Part shown: piece after piece, positions 59,695 to 64,000 of the stretch | Layout: each line of letters begins with the position of its first letter | Position numbering within the stretch: the stretch's first letter is position 1 | NCBI GenBank assembly: GCA_016271365.2 | Contig: CM057452.1 | Coordinates: 1,245,423,001 to 1,245,487,000 of the forward strand | Origin: Neoceratodus forsteri | Taxonomy: Eukaryota > Chordata > Ceratodontiformes > Ceratodontidae | Length of the DNA: 64,000 nucleotides | Reading direction: 5' to 3' | Program-made: the position numbers and the translations under genes | The notes under the pieces: generated by a model | Seen by the model: only the letters and a program-made list of their open reading frames with translations | What the model was told of the DNA's origin: nothing | The model's database searches: none

Positions 59695-59997
59695 AATTAT
59701 TGTATAACACTTATCCTGTTTTTCCTTTTTTTTTTGTATTATGCTTTGTGTACTATTGTACGACTTTTGTCTCAATAAAACTTTCCCCTACTCTTTTCAA
59801 GAAGTGCCATGGGATCTTTAACATCTAGTTGAACTACCACCAATCCAGACAGATGGGACCTTGGTTAACATCTCATCTGAAAGAAGGCACCTCAGAAGTA
59901 CAGCAACCCTCTCATGCTGCACTACAGTATCAGTACTGGGATATCAACCCAAGTGCCAGTTGTGGGAACTGAACCCACAGCCTTCTGATCTCCTAGC

Positions 59998-60029
<32 letters not shown>

Positions 60030-60060
60030 TGACACTGCCACTGAGCCACTGACGCTGTCA

Positions 60061-61880
60061 GTATGGATTTCAAGCTGCTGACCAAATTTCTGAGTAAAAG
60101 GCTTTCTGCAGTTTTAGATTCCATTATTAATGAAGGGCAGGCTTGTTCCATTCCTGGTAGGAAAATCATTGATAATATTTTCCTTATCAGAGAAATGATG
60201 GACAAAGGGAAAAAGGAAGAGTTGGAGGGCTTTTTAGTTTATTTTGACCAATCACAATCCTTCGACCAAGTTAGTCATATTTGGTTATGGGAAGTTATGA
60301 AATCCTTTAATTTTCCAGATCAATATTTGGATTGGGTTAAGTTGGTCAATGAGGGAGCTTTCAGTTGACCTTACAATAATAGGTGGATGGGGAAAGCATG
60401 CAGGATTAGGGTAGGGGTTAGGCAAGGTTGCCCCCTTAGCCCACTACTTTATATTTTAACTTTAGACTCACTACTGTGGATCTAGTTATTATCTCCTGGT
60501 ATTCAGGGTATTAAATCTTGTCCTTATACCCAGCTAAAAGTGTTAGCGTATGCAGATGACACAGTCCTGGTTGTAGCAGATCCTGTTTTGGGTTTTACAG
60601 CTGTTAACATGATGATATCCCTATCCCAAGAGGTGGAGGCCCCATTAAATTTAAGGAAAAGTGTTTTCCTTTTGCTTTCCCAATTAGTTCCGTTACTCAG
60701 GTGGCATCTTTGCAAGTGGAAACAGAACCATGTCAACTCTTGGGAGTATACTTTGGCCATGGGGATCTAGCTTATTTTAACTTGGACCTCCAGATTAATG
60801 TTGCTAAATGTAGGGTACAAAACTGGAATAAATGGCATATGAGGAAACAGAAGAAAATTTATTTGATCAAAACCTTTTTAGTCCTCCTATTTTCATTTTT
60901 GAGTTATATTTATCCTGTTCTGATATGGCTTGAGACTGCTTTATATTAGTGTTTCTTTTCCTGTCTCTGGGATAGCCATCTAAACCCTGTTAAATGAAAT
61001 ATTACATACCTCCCACTTAAGGAAGGAGGTTTAGGGATGATATAGCCTATTGTGTTTTTCTGGAGTATTTTTGTATATGTGAATATTTACCCCCTCTTAC
61101 AGTCCAGAGATACCTGTTGTATCCATTGGGTGTCCCCTCAATTGGATGAAATTATGGGCCAATGGAGAACAAATCAATTCACTCATAAAAATAAAAAGGG
61201 TTATAAAGTTAAATGACTCGTGGACATATTGTTTTGACTATATCAGGAATTGGGGGGATGTCAGTTACTCAAGTTCTGACCCTTTCACAGAAAATTTTGT
61301 ATTCCTCCATTTTGCATGTGTATTTTTCAGTGTCCCCCTTTGCAAACTTTTCTGTTAGTGAACAAAAGAGTACTGGACTTTTTCTCACTGAACCACGAAT
61401 TTCACTTAAGATGCGAGATGTGGTACGGTTGGGGGTGCAGGGAAAGATTAATGAGAAGGGAAACCAGAAACATAAAGAGGTTAGTGAACAATACTGCCCC
61501 AGGGATTCCTGTTGTGCTGTGGTTGAAAGTATGGACCATTTATGTTTTGAATGTCCATACTCATATCATTTTGGGCTAAAGTTGAGGGCAAATGGAACCT
61601 CCAGTTGGGATTATCACACTCTCTTTTGTATAGAGGCCACATAACACCAAGATGGCAGTTCTTTCCAAACAGTTCTATCAGGTTGATAATGGCTGCTTTC
61701 CTATAATGGATTTGCAGGCACAATGTAGTTTGGTGCTTCAGAAACAGTTTATATCTGCTCCATAATTATTCCAAATGTTTTTGACTGATTTAGCTAACAT
61801 TAGACTAACTGAGAAAACCTGTGTGAATGATACCTTGTGCACCAACATAGGGTTTACTCCTGTGGCTATTATAGTCTCAT
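60061..61880 (+). pseudogene. Tx1-like ORF2 C-terminal half (outer LINE)
   Basis: Continues the RT broken at 53710: DFKLLTKFLSKRLSAVLDS, IPGRKIIDNIFLIREMM, VYFDQSQSFDQVSHIWLW (AFD changed to SFD), GVRQGCPLSPLLYIL after a TGA, and VLAYADDTVLV (60544-60576) with YADD intact. Later: SVFLLLSQLVP, YLIKTFLVLLFSFLSYIYP, and the C-terminal knuckle CCAVVESMDHLCFEC (61512-61556). Stops occur at 60366, 60488 and later. This copy keeps the polymerase aspartates that the inner copy lost. Confidence 0.82.
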
Positions 61881-62412
61881 AGGTACTATACAGGATTGTA
61901 TGATGCATAGGTGTATCACCTGGTATTGATGTTGCTTGTTTTCCATTATTTACCCAGGACTGATAAGGTTATGTATGTATAATCCAAAATTTCTTGTCAG
62001 GTTTGTGTCCTGGGAGGTAGTTTACCCTTCATGGAGATTTCTGTATGCATTAACACCTTTTCCCATGTACTATTTCCTGTAGATCTGGTTATTCATGGTC
62101 TCTAGGGTGATATCATTCCTCTGTTTTTTTTTTCAAATGTCATGATTTATGACTGTATGATTTATGACATTTCTATTACTGTGTTTGTTCACGCCAGCAT
62201 TGTGTTTTCTTTTTGTGTGATGTAATTCTGTTGTTATGATTTATTTTGATGATTTCAGTAAAAAAATCCCCTACTCTTTTCGAGAAGTGCCATGGAATCT
62301 ATAATATCCACCTGAACTACCACCAGAACAGGCAGATGGGACCTCGGTTTAATGTCTTATTAGAAAGACGACACCTCAGAAGTGCAGCACCCCCCCCCAT
62401 GCTGCACTACAA

Positions 62413-63129
62413 CCTAAGATTCTTCAGGTGAAGCTACCTCTGGCTGGAAGCTGCAACAGTGGACTTAGGATTTGCAAGAAAGTGAGTTGTGCTCACAACA
62501 GAGGGAGGCGAACCTTACAATTTACAGTTGTCTTTGGTTTGAAGCAGATTCCTTTGGAAAGTTAATATTCTTCAGGTGGAGAATACTTCTAACTGAAGGG
62601 TGAAATAAGGAACTTAGAATTATCAGAAAAGGCAGTCTTTCAATCAACAGAGGGAGGTGGAGCTTGCTTTACTTTTGTTACAATTGTTAAGATTTTCAGT
62701 GCAGGAAGAGTTTAAACCCACAGTGACTCAATACTGTTTACTGTGTCTGTCCTAGGCACAGCTGACATGTTTTGGGGTTGACTGCTTTCAGAGCACAAGT
62801 CACCAGGCTGTTTTGGGGCTGGAGAGGTTTACCTATGTCTGACTTGGATGTTTGGATCTTTCTCTGTTTGATTAGCAGGGTATTTTCTCTGTCAAATTGT
62901 CGAGTAGGGCTTCTTGCTGACAGGAAGGCACTCATCGAGTGGTAGGTCAGAGTTTTTAGCTGAATGTTTCATGAGGGCACAGTTTAGGCTCAAACCCTTC
63001 CCACCCTCACCCCACCCACCCCTGGAAATAGTTCCTTTATACCTGGGGTTCTGACATCATTTCCTCAAGAGGGCAAGGTGCATATGACTGTCATATCCTC
63101 TCTAGCACACTGCACTGACAACATAACCA
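62413..63129 (+). promoter_or_regulatory. Possible tandem 5' units upstream of right CR1
   Basis: ATTCTTCAGGTG begins two diverged units at 62419 and 62567, and CAACAGAGGGAGG recurs at the same 148-149 bp spacing. The block lies upstream of the right-end CR1 ORF1, so it may be its 5' region. The remainder (62720-63129) has no recognisable feature. Confidence 0.35.
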
Positions 63130-63179
63130 GTCACACACACACAAAAAAAAAACTAAGGTAGACAGACATGTGGGGAGTA

Positions 63180-63763
63180 ATGCAATGTAATGGCTGTGGG
63201 GCAGCAGTCTTCCAGGAGTCTTTCTGGAGGCTGAGATGCTGCCCTGTTTGCAGACAACTCTCTGCCCTGAGGGAGGAAGTTGCCCATCTTCAGGCCGCAC
63301 TGGACAGTAGTAAGGGAGCCTCTCCCATCTAGGGATCACCAGAGCCATCACCACTACCTCAGGGGTTGCGAAGAAAGTACAGAAGTTGGACCACATGCAC
63401 GGGAGTCTGAGCTGGACGTCACTGTCCACCTAGGGACAAATGACTTGGCTCATCATGAGATTAGAGCAGTGCAGAAGGACTTTGTAGAGTTGGGGAGGGG
63501 CCTAAGACAAGTAGCACACACAGTATCCTTCTTAGAGGTGCTGCTTGTTAGTGGCATGGGTGAGGTGAGGGTACTTTGCACCATGCAGTTTAATGAATGG
63601 TTGAAAAAATGGTGTGGAGCACAGGGGTTTGGCTTCATTGGGGACTGGGGATCCACCTGGAGGGACACCAGCCTATATTGGCAGGATGGTCTGCATCTGT
63701 TCAGGAAGGGAACAAGTCTTTTGGGCAATCGGTTTAAATGCTTCATTGGCAAGCGTTTAAACT
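63180..63763 (+). pseudogene. CR1 ORF1: zinc finger, coil, SGNH with deletion
   Basis: ATG 63180 begins MQCNGCGAAVFQESFWRLRC, then CPVCRQLSALREEVAHLQAA: a CxxC...CxxC zinc finger (C3, C6, then CCPVC) leading into a Leu-heptad coiled coil. A TAG at 63331 ends this frame where the left copy has CAG. The later frame (63280-63765) resumes with the esterase part: TVHLGTNDLAHHE (block III), LCTMQFNEWLKKWCGAQGFG and LYWQDGLHLFRKG (block V). The stretch that would hold block I GDSI is deleted between about 63394 and 63396, so the catalytic Ser is gone. Confidence 0.85.
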
Positions 63764-63876
63764 AGTCAAGGGAGGAGGCACTGATAAGCAACAGGAAAAT
63801 CTCAGCCTCCCCCTACAAAACTGGGTACTAAATGAAAAAAAGACCAGAAGATAAAGCCATCAAAAAATGGAGAGCA

Positions 63877-64000
63877 ATGAGTACCAATGCCTGTAGTCTG
63901 GGTAACAAGCTTCCTGAATTAGTGGTCTTGATGGAGGAGGAACATCTGGATATCATGGCAGTCACAGAAACATGATACACACAGAACCATGACTGGGATG
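63877..64000 (+). pseudogene. LINE ORF2 start: APE endonuclease fragment
   Basis: Reads MSTNACSLGNKLPELVVLME, then EEHLDIMAVTET. The next codon is TGA (about 63973) where the left copy has TGG, giving ETWYTQNHDWD there. Cut by the window edge after about 40 codons. The match with the left copy is otherwise very close. Confidence 0.8.

Larger units (their letters stand above)
53885..59784 (+). mobile_element. L1-Tx1-like LINE copy 2 (inner), full length, SINE-targeted
   Basis: A 5.90-kb plus-strand LINE at the same SINE position as the outer one. It starts GTCAGAGGGGGAACCTCTG and ends TCTCAATAAAACTTT with an AATAAA signal at 59774-59779. ORF1 (53910-56235) and ORF2 (about 56280-59694) show the same domains as copy 1, but aligned ORF1 core residues are only about half identical by eye, so these are separate lineages. 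Both 5' and 3' ends are complete. Frameshifts and stops, plus a YAGD catalytic block, show it is dead. Confidence 0.88.
53711..60060 (-). mobile_element. tRNA-type SINE copy 2, split by inner Tx1-like LINE
   Basis: Minus-strand SINE in pieces 53711-53884 and 59785-60060, about 440 bp. Its A-rich 3' tail is the ATTTATTTATTT stretch at 53710-53722. Its 5' head is tRNA-like: box A TGGCTCAGTAGGT (complement of 60016-60028) and box B GGGTTCAGTTCCC (complement of 59964-59976). The 5' end carries a duplicated stretch, CTGAGCCACTGAC, twice (60021 and 60041). It inserted into the RT gene of the outer LINE. The sequence resembles a tRNA SINE I associate with cartilaginous and other basal vertebrates, from memory only. 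Confidence 0.75.
49864..62267 (+). mobile_element. L1-Tx1-like LINE copy 1 (outer), full length, SINE-targeted
   Basis: Pieces 49864-53710 and 60061-62267 make about 6.05 kb. The reading frame runs from LENWRQITLLN (53675-53708) to DFKLLTKFLSKRL (60066) once the inserted SINE and inner LINE are removed. The element is flanked by CCCCTACTC at 49855-49863 and 62268-62276, a 9-bp target duplication lying in SINE copy 1. ORF1 has CCHC zinc knuckles and ORF2 an APE endonuclease and RT, as in the Tx1 group of the L1 clade. It ends in an A-rich tail, TCAGTAAAAAAAT. Confidence 0.85.
49742..62412 (-). mobile_element. tRNA-type SINE copy 1, split by Tx1-like LINE
   Basis: Minus-strand SINE in two pieces: about 49742-49863 (3' part) and 62268-62412 (5' part, tRNA head missing). 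Joined, they read on from AGATTAAGCTGTTTGTGGC, GGCCAGGACACAGGGGAA and TTCCCCTACTC into TTTTCGAGAAGTGCCATGG. SINE copy 2 has the same order. The left limit is uncertain. The LINE sits exactly after CTACTC. Confidence 0.75.
63130..64000 (+). mobile_element. CR1-type LINE, 5' portion, cut by window edge
   Basis: Same family as the element at 1-1265 but on the plus strand. It includes ORF1 from its zinc finger onward and the start of the endonuclease. Compared with the left copy it lacks about 330 bp within ORF1. It runs off the right edge. Confidence 0.85.

Noticed and set aside
59964..60028. tRNA gene on the minus strand
   Set aside because: Box A and box B are present, but the flanking sequence recurs as a dispersed SINE and no clean acceptor stem was found.

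Overview
This window looks like non-genic DNA from a large, LINE-rich vertebrate genome. An amphibian (caecilian or salamander) or a lungfish is my best guess, made from repeat content only: CR1 LINEs ending in ATTCTATG/TTTCTATG-type 3' tails, L1-Tx1-clade LINEs with gag-like CCHC zinc knuckles, L2/Rex1-like LINEs, a tRNA-derived SINE, and foldback hAT- and Harbinger-like DNA elements. I recognise no host exon, rRNA gene, free-standing tRNA gene or CRISPR array. Almost every long reading frame is a decayed retrotransposon frame or a chance frame in a repeat.

Layout. Position 1-1265 (minus) is the 5' part of a CR1-type LINE with an SGNH-esterase ORF1. A second copy, pointing outward the other way, fills 63130-64000. 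Positions 2530-3916 are a foldback hAT-like element and 4132-4808 a Harbinger-like element. Positions 7446-11330 (minus) are an L2/Rex1-like LINE with a relic 2A-like peptide and a 0.55-kb retrocopy inserted in its RT. Positions 11997-13485 hold an 860-bp duplication with an expanded 96-bp minisatellite. Positions 17222-18360 are a LINE fragment. From 19167 to 34640 lies a deep nest: two related elements with 285-bp tandem arrays, the second split by LINE A, which is split by LINE B, which is split by a foldback DNA element; the same array also took in a nearly full-length CR1 LINE (28863-34420) preceded by three 389-bp promoter-like monomers. Positions 34980-49640 are a mosaic of CR1 copies, another foldback element, and a CR1 inserted inside an opposite-strand CR1 with a clean 6-bp target duplication.

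The most striking region is 49742-62412. Two full-length L1-Tx1-like LINEs (about 6.05 and 5.90 kb) sit at the same nucleotide, in the same orientation, in two copies of one tRNA-derived SINE, each bounded by CCCCTACTC-type repeats. One SINE-LINE pair is nested in the RT gene of the other LINE, so the order is SINE, LINE, SINE, LINE. The LINE proteins differ strongly, so the shared site suggests long-kept target specificity for a SINE. The inner LINE begins with a 25-nt leader whose start codon lies in a CAAGATGGCGGA (TISU/YY1-like) motif.

How the parts work together: CR1-type ORF1 proteins (zinc finger, coiled coil, SGNH esterase) and Tx1-type ORF1 proteins (CCHC knuckles) would package RNA, and ORF2 proteins (APE endonuclease plus reverse transcriptase) would nick and copy. 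Every autonomous element here carries stops, frameshifts or lost catalytic residues and is probably dead. Coordinates of mobile-element ends are my readings from junctions and may be off by several bases where no target duplication is given.
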